A stretch of 64,000 bases of DNA from Vibrio sp. LaRot3 (GCF_027587025.1 NZ_JAPPTI010000001.1:1178001-1242000); one strand, 5' to 3'. Shown: positions 28,538-38,426, numbered from the stretch's first letter. Translations and numbers: made by a program. Notes: generated by a model from the letters alone, not told the origin.

Positions 28538-29827
28538 TTAATGCAGCTTCAAGTTCGGGCGCAATACGCGGTTAATGCGGCCCATTAGAATGATTAAAGC
28601 TGTCTTAAATACGCCGTGCAACGCCATTTGGTGCAAACGGTATAAAGAGATGTACACAACGCGTGCGATACGTCCTTCAACCATCATCGAACCTTTCGTT
28701 AGGTTACCCATCAAGCTACCAACGGTAGAGAAGCGGCTAAGCGACACTAATGAGCCTTTGTCTTTGTAGACGTAAGGTTTTAGATCGCGGCCATTTAACT
28801 TCGCGATGATGTTTGAAAACGCTCGGCTCGCCATTTGGTGAGCAGCTTGCGCGCGAGGTGGTACAAACGAACCATCTTCTTGAGTGCACTGAGCTAAATC
28901 ACCGATAACAAAGATGTTGTCATCACGAGTGGTTTGTAGCGTATCTTTCACAACAAGCTGGTTAATACGGTTGCTTTCAAGACCACCAATCTCTTTCATG
29001 AAGTCCGGTGCTTTAATACCTGCAGCCCAAACCATGATTTGTGCAGGAATTTTGTCGCCGTCTTTAGTGACTAGGCCATCTTTATCAGCTTGTGTCACCA
29101 TCGTCGCCGTGCGAACGTTTACACCTAGCTTAGTCAGCTCTTGGTGCGCTGCACTTGAAATGCGGGTTGGTAGAGCAGGAAGAATACGCTCACCTGCTTC
29201 AACAAGGTTTACATTCAACTTGCTTGAATCTAGATCGCCGAAGCCGTATGTGCGTAGCTCTTTCACTGCGTTGTGCAATTCTGCTGAAAGCTCAACACCC
29301 GTTGCACCGGCACCAACGATAGCGATGTCTACCGTACCTTGACCATTCTTAGCGTGTAGCTTTAAGAATTCGTTGTTCATATTAGTACGGAAGCGGTGTG
29401 CTTGTTCAGGGCTATCTAGGAAGATACAGTTATCACGAACACCCGGAGTGTTGAAGTCGTTCGACGTAGAACCAATAGCAAGAACCAATACATCGTATTC
29501 AAGTTCACGGCTTGGCATCAATAGCTCACCGTTGTCATCTTTTAGCTCAGCTAGTGTGATAACTTTACGCTCGCGATCGATGTCCGCTAGGCTACCCATT
29601 TGAAAATCAAAATGATGGTTTTTCGCGTGAGCTCGGTAGCTCAATGCGTCAACGCCTTCATCTAACGAACCTGTTGCCACTTCGTGTAATAGTGGTTTCC
29701 ATAAATGGCTTGCCTTACGGTCAACCAAAGTTACGCTAGCACGTCCTTTACGGCCAAGTGTATGGCCTAGCTTAGTTACAAGCTCTAAACCGCCTGCACC
29801 GCCACCTACTACGATAATTCGTGTCAA
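28538..29827 (-). CDS. ndh: Type II NADH:quinone oxidoreductase (NDH-2)
   Basis: Membrane-associated flavoprotein of 429 residues that passes electrons from NADH to quinone without pumping protons. The FAD-binding [10 protein letters not shown] motif is at residues 8-17, the NADH Rossmann motif [12 protein letters not shown] near 172-183, and the third FAD motif [10 protein letters not shown] near 300. The C-terminal amphipathic region (about 370-429) anchors it to the membrane. The start is TTG with a GAGGG ribosome site upstream. A perfect FNR half-site pair lies about 220 bases upstream, fitting anaerobic repression of ndh as in E. coli. Confidence 0.93.
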   Translation of the reverse strand: MTRIIVVGGGAGGLELVTKLGHTLGRKGRASVTLVDRKASHLWKPLLHEVATGSLDEGVDALSYRAHAKNHHFDFQMGSLADIDRERKVITLAELKDDNGELLMPSRELEYDVLVLAIGSTSNDFNTPGVRDNCIFLDSPEQAHRFRTNMNNEFLKLHAKNGQGTVDIAIVGAGATGVELSAELHNAVKELRTYGFGDLDSSKLNVNLVEAGERILPALPTRISSAAHQELTKLGVNVRTATMVTQADKDGLVTKDGDKIPAQIMVWAAGIKAPDFMKEIGGLESNRINQLVVKDTLQTTRDDNIFVIGDLAQCTQEDGSFVPPRAQAAHQMASRAFSNIIAKLNGRDLKPYVYKDKGSLVSLSRFSTVGSLMGNLTKGSMMVEGRIARVVYISLYRLHQMALHGVFKTALIILMGRINRVLRPNLKLH

Positions 29828-30255
29828 AGCAACTACCCTCTAAAAACAATAAACATTAAATTTGTACAAACCGCGCTACGCGATTTGATGGAATTCTTAA
29901 TCAATCTTCGCCTTCGTTTGCGATAGAGGTACTTCAAGTTACGTATTGGATTAAAAGCTCAATAGGAGCCGTTTGCTCGTTCCAAGTTAATTATTTGCTC
30001 GGTTTGGCAAAGTTTTGGGTAAGTTTTTCACTCACTCTCAATTTTTTTTGATATTTATCAAATAATTTTTACTCTGCTCATTATATAGAGCAAAACTCAC
30101 CGCGCAACCATAGATTGCACGAATCTCTGCATAAAAGTTAGGGATTTATGCAGCAACGCCAATATGCTCCCTCGTAATCCCACAGGAAAGTTTGCTTAAA
30201 ATCGTTTCGACAGGCTAATAAGCAGCTAAGTTGCTACTTTTATAGGCTAAAAAAC
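29828..30255. other. Leader/promoter region of ndh
   Basis: About 430 bases without a gene. AT-rich, with an FNR-type palindrome at 30048-30061 and several candidate -10 hexamers. I see no structured RNA or small ORF with a convincing ribosome site. Confidence 0.5.
30048..30061. promoter_or_regulatory. FNR-type binding site upstream of ndh
   Basis: TTGAT-ATTT-ATCAA, a perfect match to the FNR consensus TTGAT-N4-ATCAA, embedded in a T-rich tract. Its distance from the TTG start (about 220 bases) leaves its position relative to the transcription start unknown. Confidence 0.72.
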
Positions 30256-30293
30256 AAAAAAAGCGACACAACGTTAGTTGTGTCGCTTTTTTG
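30256..30293 (-). terminator. Terminator after ycfP
   Basis: Perfect 16-base arms AAAAAAGCGACACAAC / GTTGTGTCGCTTTTTT with a 4-nt loop. It lies 23 bases past the ycfP stop codon. Confidence 0.95.
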
Positions 30294-30315
30294 CAACAAT
30301 TTATGCCTGATGAAA

Positions 30316-30858
30316 TTAACTTGCTTGCTTGAATGCTTTCATCGCTTGTAGGTGCTGAGAGATTTTCTTAAATTTGTGGCTCTCTTTTTCATCCCAGATA
30401 ATGTCGTAGTAGCCTTCAAGCTCAGCTGCACTCTTTGAGTTGTCGTGAATCTCATCTTCTTTTGATAACACGACTAAGCAATGCTTGGCATTCTTCATTC
30501 GGAATTCAGCAACACATTTCGTCGCGATGTCTTCATACTCCTCAGGGCGATCAATCCGACCTACCATGTTTTTCTCTGGATGAAGATTCGGGTTAAAGAT
30601 CACCTGCTTGATACCGCATAAGAAGCCAATACGCTCTGACCAATAGCCACCAAGGCCAACACCACAAATAATCGGATTTGGGTCATCTGATTGAGCTATC
30701 ACCTTATGAACTTCTTTAAGAAGATGCTGCATATCATGTTTTGGATGAAGCGTGCTGTAGTTAATGAAGCGAACGTCGTCGTCAATGAACTGCAATTGTA
30801 ACACTTTTTCGTGATTGCCTGGGCTGGTGCTATCAAAGCCGTGAAGGTAGATTATCAT
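30316..30858 (-). CDS. ycfP: YcfP/YqiA-family alpha/beta-hydrolase-fold protein
   Basis: Small alpha/beta-hydrolase-fold protein of 180 residues, very close in sequence to E. coli YcfP ([10 protein letters not shown] start, [17 protein letters not shown]). The nucleophile elbow reads CGVGLGGYW, so the Ser of G-x-S-x-G is replaced; this is a family trait and argues against ordinary esterase activity. Function unknown. It stands alone with its own terminator; nagZ, its neighbour in E. coli, is not here. Confidence 0.9.
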   Translation of the reverse strand: MIIYLHGFDSTSPGNHEKVLQLQFIDDDVRFINYSTLHPKHDMQHLLKEVHKVIAQSDDPNPIICGVGLGGYWSERIGFLCGIKQVIFNPNLHPEKNMVGRIDRPEEYEDIATKCVAEFRMKNAKHCLVVLSKEDEIHDNSKSAAELEGYYDIIWDEKESHKFKKISQHLQAMKAFKQAS

Positions 30859-31010
30859 GTTATTTCCCCGATTTATTATGCTGTTTGTTTTAACACGAGT
30901 TCGAGAGTGACTAACTAAACTGCAACAAACTAATTTTAATCTAACACGAAAATCAGGGTTTTAAAGATCGCATTGTAAAATTCATAATAACTTTACGTGA
31001 AACAGTGATC

Positions 31011-31865
31011 TCATTTGCAAAACTGTTCGCTAAGCTGCTCTGCTTGGCGTAAATACGGCTCATCACCCCATAGCTGATAGGCTAGCAGATACCACAGCAT
31101 CGCCATCATTGTTGCTCTTGGGGTCCAAGCGAGCACCCCTTCAACCCAATCATCTACGCCTTCTATTTCACGCAATTGACAATAACGATGAATGTTATCG
31201 ATGCTATTCGCATCTGCTACTTCGAGGCTCAATGTCAGATCTAAGCGAGGGTCTGCAATCGTCGCATATTCCCAATCTATGATTTTCGCCCCCGCAGAGG
31301 TATTCACCATGTTATAGCCCGCCAAATCGAAATGACACAAGGTATGGCCGACATCCGCAAGGCTTGGCGCATTTCGCCAATCGCGATAAATGGTTTGGTA
31401 ACGTTCGGTCTTTAATGATTCTTTCAGCTGCATCCAGTAGTGATCTACCCGAGCTGTATAATTGAACGGTGCCACTGGCACTCGTGTTGTGTCTACGCTG
31501 TGCACCGCCTTTAGCGCTTCTAACATCAGCTCAAGGCTTAAGTTATCGGTCAGCGGCGTACCTTCAATCCACTCCACCAGCAAGCCTTGATCGTTAATGT
31601 ATATCGGTTTGGGGCTAAGCTGCGATTCTTGGATGGCGGATAAGATTTGATACTCTTGAAAGCGGGAAATAGAAAAGGCTTGAGTAATTGGTGTGGTCGG
31701 TCGCCACACATAGGCTTCGCCACTTTGAGTGACCACTTTCCAACAACGATTAGTCAAGCCCCCTGTTAAGGTTTGTCCATAATCAGGGGGAATCGAAAAG
31801 AAGCGCTCTAATGACACCAATGAACTATCTAACTGACATGCTTCTTGCCAAGACATTCGCGCCAT
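31011..31865 (-). CDS. thiK: Thiamine kinase-like phosphotransferase
   Basis: Kinase of the choline/aminoglycoside phosphotransferase fold, 284 residues, placed as E. coli thiK (thiamine salvage: ATP plus thiamine to thiamine phosphate). A glycine-rich lid (LTGGLTNRCW) lies near residue 34. The catalytic loop is TLCHFDLAGYNM and the metal-binding Asp is in IIDWEYA, near residues 180-210. ATG 31865 has AAGGAG six bases upstream. The gene follows lpoB by 15 bases and ends the hinT-COG3014-ycfL-lpoB-thiK run. The thiamine substrate is inferred from context; divergence leaves another small alcohol possible. Confidence 0.8.
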   Translation of the reverse strand: MARMSWQEACQLDSSLVSLERFFSIPPDYGQTLTGGLTNRCWKVVTQSGEAYVWRPTTPITQAFSISRFQEYQILSAIQESQLSPKPIYINDQGLLVEWIEGTPLTDNLSLELMLEALKAVHSVDTTRVPVAPFNYTARVDHYWMQLKESLKTERYQTIYRDWRNAPSLADVGHTLCHFDLAGYNMVNTSAGAKIIDWEYATIADPRLDLTLSLEVADANSIDNIHRYCQLREIEGVDDWVEGVLAWTPRATMMAMLWYLLAYQLWGDEPYLRQAEQLSEQFCK

Positions 31866-31880
31866 TTCACGCTCCTTATG

Positions 31881-32471
31881 TTATAGGCCTAGTAGGCTCT
31901 TAGATTCTTGCTTACGAATTTCCGTTTCATCCGCCCATTCGATAAGACCTGTTTCAAGATCCATCAAACGCATGGTCATCTTGTAGTAAACGTCTTTATC
32001 GCTACCAGCGGCTTTAGCGATGCTCGATAAGTTACCATATAGCATGTATTGAGCACCGACCATTTTACCAAACTGAATCGCATTGCTTTGGTTTACAAGC
32101 TCATCATTGTTTTGGAAATTCAACTGATCGCGAACCGCTTCCACACGACCCATGTCTACAAAGCGGAACTTGCCAGAGTTAAGCATTTTGGTACTGATGG
32201 TGTCGGTAATCGATTCAGTATCAATGTGCTCGCTAGTTTTATTTTTGATGCGCTCAACAAACACAATCGGACGAGAGTCACGAGTGATAGCCGCAACAGA
32301 ACCTGAGTTCATCATGCTATCAACCATCTCTGCTGCGATGGTTTGTAGATCCGTTGAACCAAAGTCGATGGTTGTGGTTTCTACGGCTTGCGCATCACCA
32401 TAACTTACTTTGTTTGAACAGCCGCCTAGAATTACCGCTAGGCCCAGCAGCGCAATAACACTCTTTTTCAT
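31881..32471 (-). CDS. lpoB: Penicillin-binding protein activator LpoB
   Basis: Outer-membrane lipoprotein of 196 residues with lipobox VILGGC (about Cys18). In Enterobacteriaceae it reaches through the peptidoglycan to stimulate the bifunctional synthase PBP1b. The globular domain (about 55-190) has the ITRDSRPIVFVERIKNKTSEHIDTESITD stretch typical of LpoB. The flexible linker after the Cys is short, unlike the long Pro-rich linker of the E. coli protein. Start supported by AAGGA eight bases upstream. Confidence 0.9.
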   Translation of the reverse strand: MKKSVIALLGLAVILGGCSNKVSYGDAQAVETTTIDFGSTDLQTIAAEMVDSMMNSGSVAAITRDSRPIVFVERIKNKTSEHIDTESITDTISTKMLNSGKFRFVDMGRVEAVRDQLNFQNNDELVNQSNAIQFGKMVGAQYMLYGNLSSIAKAAGSDKDVYYKMTMRLMDLETGLIEWADETEIRKQESKSLLGL

Positions 32472-32598
32472 TGTAAAATCCTTAATGTATTCTCATTAAT
32501 TTATACGTAGTCTGACCCACTCACACTAGGAATGGTTCAGAAAATTTGTAACCAACGATGTGACGTCAAACAGCCCACACCGTTTCGATTGACAGAAA

Positions 32599-32985
32599 TT
32601 AGTCCTGCTCACGAATCTGAACGCGAAATTGTGTCGCGTTTGGATTCACAGCCACTTCAGAGATGGTGAGTATCTCTTCTCCGCGGATAATCAAACGTTT
32701 CCAATTACCCACTTTGGTATCCACTTCAAGCCCTTGATCGTCATACCAATAAAATCGATACAACAAATGCTGATCACCGCTAGATTTACTCGCTAGGCTT
32801 ACGATGCCGCGAGTATGACCATCCATTTCTGTAGTGGTGATATCTTCAACCGCCAAACGACGATCGAGCGAGGAGTTGGCAAATAACACGCTTTGCGAAC
32901 CACCATCAATACGCAGCCCTGAGGTATTAGAACTGCAACCGACGACGGCAAAGGTTGCCATTATTGCTAATATCCATTTTTTCAT
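32599..32985 (-). CDS. ycfL: YcfL-family lipoprotein (DUF1425)
   Basis: Small lipoprotein of 128 residues with lipobox FAVVGC (about Cys17) and one beta-rich DUF1425 domain (core about 40-128: DGHTRGIVSLASKS, YRFYWYDDQGLEVD). Function unknown; linked by gene order to lpoB. Its ATG shares one base with the TGA of the upstream gene, indicating translational coupling. The in-frame GTG one codon earlier is less likely. Confidence 0.88.
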   Translation of the reverse strand: MKKWILAIMATFAVVGCSSNTSGLRIDGGSQSVLFANSSLDRRLAVEDITTTEMDGHTRGIVSLASKSSGDQHLLYRFYWYDDQGLEVDTKVGNWKRLIIRGEEILTISEVAVNPNATQFRVQIREQD

Positions 32986-34376
32986 CACAGTTTCCCTAAT
33001 TGTTTATGCCAAATAGTGGCGCTATTGCCTTGGCGCGATAGCCACACAAGCACGGTTTGACCTTCTTGCGCATTAAATGAATACGCCTGAGACCCAGCCA
33101 AAAGCTGTTGCTCTCCCGGTGACACTACCGACGTTGAGCTGTAAACACTGGCGGGTAACGTTTGCCAACTGCGAGTATCTGGCTGTTCAGTTAAGGTGTT
33201 CCAAACATTAAACAGCAAGTTGCCAACATCATCGCCCTGAGCCGCTTCTTTACGTAGTCTATCTTTGGCTACGACACGCAAAGCTTGGCGGATAACTATC
33301 GATGGCATTTTTTCTGACAGATTCTTTTGTGCCATTAGATTTACATCTACCAACAGGTCTTGATTCACATTGCGCTGATTTAACGCCAGTGGCGTATATC
33401 GAATCGACGCATGTGTCGGATAATAAGGTAAAGCCAAAGAGTACAACGCGCCATTTCCGCGACTGTCATATAAAGGCAAAGAAAGCTTCCAACCTTGTAA
33501 TGCTTCAACAATGTCTTGCTCTTGCAGCACAATAACGCGCGCTTTGCCTTTCGCTAACGGTTTATAAGCCCCATACCGCTTTTCAAGCTTGGTTAAATCC
33601 TCACTCATGCCTAACCGCTTAGCAACACGCATTGTGCTATCAATCACACTTCGGTTGTCTGGCATCACCGCCAGCGCTCGCCGATAGTCGACATAAGCAC
33701 TGTTTAAATCATTGTCTGCCTCAAACAGCAATGCCGATAAATAAAGCAAGTAGCCATTTTGCACCGCTTGTAAACTTTTACCCGCATCTGGGTATTTGGC
33801 CAACACACTGCCCAAGTTTGGCGTCAGCCCCTGCTGCTTCATTTGTTGCTCAGCGTCTTGCAGATCTCGCTCTCTCTCCATGCGAGCGCGCTCTTGAACT
33901 TGGTTAGCGCGGCGCATTTCAACCAAAGCGTCATCTAACTGATTCGCTTTAACATAGTTCAAACCTAAGTATAGGTGGAGAAAACCTAACTCATAATCTG
34001 CGGGCTGATAGTAGTTTAAGTTGTCGTTTACTGCGATAGAGCCTACATTGACCGCGGTTTCAGAAAGTGAAACAACCGCTTGGTCTTGTTGCTGACGAAC
34101 GGCGTTATCACTTCGTTCAAGCGCAGCCTGACTTTGCTGATAATCTTGATTGAGTAATGACACGCGGCCTTTTTCAAAATTATCTAAAATGTCTCCCGCG
34201 ACTTGGTCGGGTAACTGTTGCTCTGCCTGTTGGTACTGACCCACTTTTACTGATTGGTAAACCTGTGCAGTTTGCGCACTATAGTGGCTAAAAAGATTAC
34301 CCGCAGAAAGATTCGCGCAAGCGGCAAGCGTTAAGGTACTAAGCGAAGCCAGTATGAGTCGAAGAGTATTGTTCAA
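32985..34376 (-). CDS. COG3014-type lipoprotein of unknown function
   Basis: Lipoprotein of 463 residues. TTG 34376 was chosen because GGAG lies six bases upstream and the product starts with a clean lipoprotein signal (NNTLRLILASLSTLTLAAC, Cys about 20). The frame remains open to another TTG at 34394. Helical repeat-like segments at about 40-250 (YQQAEQQLPDQV, LYLGLNYVKANQLDDALVEMRRA) resemble TPR modules, followed by a beta-rich C-terminal domain. The position between hinT and ycfL-lpoB suggests an envelope role alongside LpoB. Function unknown. Convincing mainly from the signal peptide and conserved operon. Confidence 0.82.
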   Translation of the reverse strand: MNNTLRLILASLSTLTLAACANLSAGNLFSHYSAQTAQVYQSVKVGQYQQAEQQLPDQVAGDILDNFEKGRVSLLNQDYQQSQAALERSDNAVRQQQDQAVVSLSETAVNVGSIAVNDNLNYYQPADYELGFLHLYLGLNYVKANQLDDALVEMRRANQVQERARMERERDLQDAEQQMKQQGLTPNLGSVLAKYPDAGKSLQAVQNGYLLYLSALLFEADNDLNSAYVDYRRALAVMPDNRSVIDSTMRVAKRLGMSEDLTKLEKRYGAYKPLAKGKARVIVLQEQDIVEALQGWKLSLPLYDSRGNGALYSLALPYYPTHASIRYTPLALNQRNVNQDLLVDVNLMAQKNLSEKMPSIVIRQALRVVAKDRLRKEAAQGDDVGNLLFNVWNTLTEQPDTRSWQTLPASVYSSTSVVSPGEQQLLAGSQAYSFNAQEGQTVLVWLSRQGNSATIWHKQLGKL

Positions 34377-34406
34377 TTCGTACTCCGTATTCAAAATTGT
34401 AGTTAT

Positions 34407-34440
34407 AAAAAAAGCACAATCATTCGATCGTGCTTTTTTG
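34407..34440 (-). terminator. Hairpin terminator after hinT
   Basis: Arms AAAAAAGCAC...ATC / GATCGTGCTTTTTT with one mismatch and a 4-nt loop. It lies between hinT and the downstream lipoprotein gene on the same strand, so it would limit read-through from hinT into the lipoprotein genes and leave the latter needing some read-through or their own promoter. Confidence 0.8.
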
Positions 34441-34461
34441 ACAGATCACTTTCCAATAAGT

Positions 34462-34812
34462 TTAGTTCACTATCATCGGGCCGAGAGGTCGACCGCCTAC
34501 TAAATGCATATGGATGTGGTAAACCTCTTGGCCACCATGCGCATTACAGTTCATGATCAATCGATAACCGTCTTGGTCAATCCCTTCTTGCTTAGCCAAT
34601 TGCTTAGCCACCGTAAACATGCGCCCCATGGTTAACTCATCATCCGCTTCGATGTCGTTCACCGTTGGAATCAGCTTATTTGGGATAATCAAAATATGGC
34701 TTGGAGCTCGTGGGTTGATGTCACGGAATGCTGTAACTAAATCGTCTTGGTAAACGACATCAGCCGGGATCTCTTTACGAATAATTTTACTAAAAATGGT
34801 TTCTTCAGCCAT
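34462..34812 (-). CDS. hinT: HIT-family purine nucleoside phosphoramidase
   Basis: Histidine-triad hydrolase of 116 residues that cleaves adenosine phosphoramidates and AMP-lysine-type adducts. The catalytic triad HIHMHL is near residue 100, and the N-terminal [19 protein letters not shown] is the usual HIT start. ATG 34812 has GGAG six bases upstream; the in-frame ATG 34824 lies before that site. First gene of the hinT-to-thiK cluster, as in E. coli. Confidence 0.94.
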   Translation of the reverse strand: MAEETIFSKIIRKEIPADVVYQDDLVTAFRDINPRAPSHILIIPNKLIPTVNDIEADDELTMGRMFTVAKQLAKQEGIDQDGYRLIMNCNAHGGQEVYHIHMHLVGGRPLGPMIVN

Positions 34813-35039
34813 GCCGGACTCCATGAGATAAGATTAGCGATGTGATTGAGTATGCGTCATGCCGATTTAAATCACAATTAAAAACAGCGTTCAATTTCAA
34901 TATTTAGCGCTTCGAAATAATTTGTGTCGAGTCATTTTTGTCTTGTGCGTCAAAAAATGCGTGTCTCGTAGTCAATACAATATCTTAGCGTCTGGTACTT
35001 TATAACCAATAATCTAATTATGAAATTTAGGAGAGGTCT

Positions 35040-37031
35040 ATGAAAGGCTCAGTGATTAGGAGAATGTACGCTGGGTTTGCATTGATCATTTTGATGTTCG
35101 CAATTTCCACCTTTATGGCATTGCGTGGTATGGAACTTATACATCAGAATTTTGCTAGTGTAACCAATACATCACTGCCCCTTGTGTCTTATTCAAATCA
35201 AACTAACGTTGATTTGCTTTCTGCCGACAAACTTTTCAAAGACTATTTAACCACTCAAAGTTTTGAGCGGATGGATGTGATACGCGCACAGTTTGGCGAA
35301 GCTCAAACCCGTTACGATCAATCTTTGACGCAGCTAGAACAAGCTAGTGCTGACCATCCTGAATTGAAAGAACGTATAGAGCAAGTTAAGCAAATCGAAC
35401 AACGCTACTTTGATGAAGCACAGATTGCGATGGATAACTACCGCAATATGTTCACCGCCCAAGCACAAGTTCAAAAGTCAACTCGCCAATTCCAACGCCT
35501 TCACTCTGAACTGAGTGTCGGAATGAAGGAGTATATCGACGACCAAGATAAAATCGCAGTTAAAGTGATGGCAAAAAGTTACTTTGTGAAGCTAAAAGAT
35601 GCTGAAGTGATCACCTCTGATGCGTTGGCAAGCAGCGACACAGAGTTCGTGGCAAAAGCGGTGGCTAGAAACAAAAAAGCGGTTACCCACCTTAACTACG
35701 CATACCGAGGCCTTACGGCTCAATTGCCAGAACTAAAAAATACCTTCGATTCTTCGGTGAAACAGTTCACTTTGGACATAGGTAAAAAAGGTGGCGTATT
35801 AGACCAACACAACAGCTACCTTATTTCACGCGAAGCGCTGTATGAAAACATCGCTAACCTAACCAAAGAGGTGGATACCTCAATGGCGCTATTGGCTTCA
35901 TTTAGTGAAACAGCGCAAAACGGTTTAAACAATTCATTAGTAGAAGCGGGCAACGTTTACGACGAAAGTTTAGTTCGCGCTATCTTCTTATGTTTGGTTG
36001 TTGGTGCACTTGCAGCAGGTATCGGCTTTAGCCTAGCGAAAAGCGTGCGCGATCCACTGACTCGTATCTTGAAGACATTAGAAGGTCTTAGCGAAGGCGA
36101 TATGACCCAACGTATTGAGGTTCGTTACAACAACGAGTTCAGCCGCGTGAGTGGGCATATTAATGACCTAGCTGAAAACCTACATAACATTCTAGTTAGG
36201 CTTAACGAAGCATCTGATAATCTCACCCACACTGCTAACAACAACCAAAGCACATTGTCTAACGCGCAGTCACAGCTAAACCAACAACGTCAGCAAACGG
36301 CGAGTGTTGCAACCGCAATGACTGAAATGACTCACTCGGTTGAAGAAGTGGCACAAAGCGCACAAAGCTCATTGCAGATGGTTGAACAAGTGGAAGTGGC
36401 GTCGGAACAAGGTCGTCAGATCATGAGCACCAACATTACGACCATCAACCAGCTTGAGACTCGCTTGAATGAATCCGTTGATGCAGTGAAAGAACTGCAG
36501 AACATGAGTAGTCAGATTGGTTCGATTCTCGACGTGATTCGCAATATTGCCGAACAAACTAACCTCCTTGCACTGAACGCAGCGATTGAAGCCGCTCGCG
36601 CTGGTGAACAAGGGCGTGGTTTTGCAGTGGTTGCAGATGAAGTACGCGTCCTTGCGCAGCGCACGACTGAATCGACCTCTGAGATTGAAAACATGATCAG
36701 CAATCTGCAAAGCAGCTCTACATCAGCCAACAGCGTAATTCAAAGCTGTATGGATGATATGACCTTGTCGGTTGATCAAGCATCGAGTGCTAACAGTGCG
36801 ATGGAAGAGATTCAATCCCTGATTATGGAAATCAGCCAGATGAGTGGTCACATTTCAACCGCTGCCGCAGAGCAAAACCAAACCGCGTCTGAAATTGCCC
36901 AGAATATTGAAGAGATCAACCAAATCGCTGACAGCAGCTACACCGCAATGGCTGACATTGCAGCGACCAGCAATAACCTCACCCAACTTGCTAATCAGCA
37001 AGGAGAATTGGTACATCGCTTCAAGCTCTAG
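35040..37031 (+). CDS. Methyl-accepting chemotaxis protein
   Basis: Chemoreceptor of 663 residues. TM1 about 10-30; a large all-helical periplasmic domain about 32-312; TM2 about 313-333; HAMP about 335-388; signalling domain about 390-663 with the hairpin tip [20 protein letters not shown] near 505. Ends in HRFKL with no CheR pentapeptide. The ligand is unknown. AGGAGAG precedes the ATG. Unlike the other chemoreceptor here I could not find a convincing sigma-28 promoter. A strong terminator follows. Confidence 0.93.
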   Translation: MKGSVIRRMYAGFALIILMFAISTFMALRGMELIHQNFASVTNTSLPLVSYSNQTNVDLLSADKLFKDYLTTQSFERMDVIRAQFGEAQTRYDQSLTQLEQASADHPELKERIEQVKQIEQRYFDEAQIAMDNYRNMFTAQAQVQKSTRQFQRLHSELSVGMKEYIDDQDKIAVKVMAKSYFVKLKDAEVITSDALASSDTEFVAKAVARNKKAVTHLNYAYRGLTAQLPELKNTFDSSVKQFTLDIGKKGGVLDQHNSYLISREALYENIANLTKEVDTSMALLASFSETAQNGLNNSLVEAGNVYDESLVRAIFLCLVVGALAAGIGFSLAKSVRDPLTRILKTLEGLSEGDMTQRIEVRYNNEFSRVSGHINDLAENLHNILVRLNEASDNLTHTANNNQSTLSNAQSQLNQQRQQTASVATAMTEMTHSVEEVAQSAQSSLQMVEQVEVASEQGRQIMSTNITTINQLETRLNESVDAVKELQNMSSQIGSILDVIRNIAEQTNLLALNAAIEAARAGEQGRGFAVVADEVRVLAQRTTESTSEIENMISNLQSSSTSANSVIQSCMDDMTLSVDQASSANSAMEEIQSLIMEISQMSGHISTAAAEQNQTASEIAQNIEEINQIADSSYTAMADIAATSNNLTQLANQQGELVHRFKL

Positions 37032-37057
37032 CACGCAAGTTTTATGTAAATAATTGA

Positions 37058-37096
37058 ACAAGGGCGATTAATTTTATTAATCGCCCTTGTTTTTTA
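37058..37096 (+). terminator. Terminator after the chemoreceptor gene
   Basis: Perfect 14-base arms ACAAGGGCGATTAA / TTAATCGCCCTTGT with a 5-nt loop and a T run. Confidence 0.95.
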
Positions 37097-37184
37097 TATG
37101 CGCCATCATTATATGGTTATTATGGCTTGCGGCGTTTCACCTTTTCTTCCAGTTTGTATTGCAAGCCAAACATGAGGAACAATT

Positions 37185-38354
37185 ATGGCAGTTCATGTTG
37201 GCATCATAGATCAAGACCCTATCCGCTTGATCACTCCACTATTGGACAATCGAACGATTAGTCAGCACATTGTGTTTATTGGCGTTGAAAACCAAAAAGA
37301 AATGTATGAACGTCTACACAGTGTATTGAAACAACGTAATATCACGTCAGAGTTTTACCAAATCCCTAACGTTGCAAATACTTCTAAGATTAAACAGTCT
37401 GTAGCAGCATTAGCGGAAGACCTAAAATCCCGCGGGGAAGAAGTCAAACTCAACGCAAGTTGTGGCCTTCGTCATCGTTTGCTGTCGGTTTATGAAGTAT
37501 TTCGTAGCTACCACTGGGCAATTTTTGTGGTTGAACCAAACAGCGACCGCCTGTGTTGGCTGTATCCAGATGGTAAAGAAGATACCCAAGTTCAAGACCG
37601 TATCACTATTTCAGACTACCTGACTATTTTTGGCGCGCGTGGTGAGTTTAACGAGCAAGAACTGCCACCTCAGCTTGACCAAAAGCTCTATGAGCTAGGT
37701 GAACGCTGGGCGAGTAATGCACTAGAACTTGGCCCTGGCCTTGCGACACTAAACTACCTTGCGACCACTTGTCGTAAAGAGCAAAAGCTCGATGTAGAAC
37801 TCTCAGAAAAACAGCAAGGCTACCGCGAGCTCAACATGCTACTGAGCGATCTAGTGGAAGCAAACATTGCTACCTACGAGAATGGTATCCTCACTTTTGA
37901 AAGCGAAGAAGCACGCCGATTCTCAAATGGTGAATGGCTTGAGACGCTCGTTCACAGTACTGTGCGTCAAATTCAGCAAGATATGCCAACCATTCAAGAC
38001 CGCTCGCTAAATGTTCAGGTTTATCGCCAGCTCGGTGACCGTGAAGTGCGTAATGAGCTTGATGTTGCCTCAGTGGTAAATAACAAGCTACACATCATCG
38101 AATGTAAGACCAAAGGAATGCGCGATGATGGCGACGACACACTGTATAAATTGGAATCGCTACGCGACCTACTTGGTGGCCTGCAAGCTCGCGCAATGCT
38201 CGTGAGCTTCCGCCCACTGCGTTATAACGATATCACTCGCGCCGAAGATCTTGGCTTAGCCTTGATTGGCCCCGATGAGCTCAAGGACCTAAAGGCCCAC
38301 TTAACCAGCTGGTTTATGGAAGCTGGCGGCAGTGAAGATTGCTCTGACTGCTGA
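37185..38354 (+). CDS. CARF-domain PD-(D/E)XK nuclease, DUF1887 (Card1/Can2-like, VC1899-type)
   Basis: Protein of 389 residues of the DUF1887 family, whose V. cholerae member VC1899 has a structural-genomics structure. An N-terminal CARF-like Rossmann domain spans about 1-145; its ligand loop reads N90-A-S-C-G-L-R-H97, where cyclic-oligoadenylate binders usually have N-x-T/S-G-G-T-K. A helical/winged-helix linker covers about 150-245. The C-terminal nuclease domain (about 250-380) keeps Glu253, Asp293 (NELD) and Glu306-x-Lys308 (ECK), a complete PD-(D/E)XK set. Related Card1 and Can2 proteins are cA4-activated nucleases of type III CRISPR systems, but no cas gene or CRISPR lies nearby here. 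Single gene with its own terminator. The activating ligand is unknown. Confidence 0.85.
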   Translation: MAVHVGIIDQDPIRLITPLLDNRTISQHIVFIGVENQKEMYERLHSVLKQRNITSEFYQIPNVANTSKIKQSVAALAEDLKSRGEEVKLNASCGLRHRLLSVYEVFRSYHWAIFVVEPNSDRLCWLYPDGKEDTQVQDRITISDYLTIFGARGEFNEQELPPQLDQKLYELGERWASNALELGPGLATLNYLATTCRKEQKLDVELSEKQQGYRELNMLLSDLVEANIATYENGILTFESEEARRFSNGEWLETLVHSTVRQIQQDMPTIQDRSLNVQVYRQLGDREVRNELDVASVVNNKLHIIECKTKGMRDDGDDTLYKLESLRDLLGGLQARAMLVSFRPLRYNDITRAEDLGLALIGPDELKDLKAHLTSWFMEAGGSEDCSDC

Positions 38355-38362
38355 ATCTAGAT

Positions 38363-38390
38363 TAGGCCTCGTTTCGACGAGGCCTTTTTG
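38363..38390 (+). terminator. Terminator after the CARF-nuclease gene
   Basis: Arms AGGCCTCGT / ACGAGGCCT with loop TTCG and a TTTTT tail, ten bases past the stop codon. Confidence 0.93.
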
Positions 38391-38426
38391 ATCATCATCA
38401 AACGTATAGCATTCATACCCATTTGA

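Noticed and set aside
28914..29342. 142-residue plus-strand frame opposite ndh
   Set aside because: Shadow of ndh; Ser/Pro-rich and unrecognisable.
37185..38354. CRISPR array or cas genes near the CARF protein
   Set aside because: I looked for regularly spaced repeats and Cas motifs around the gene and across the window and found none.
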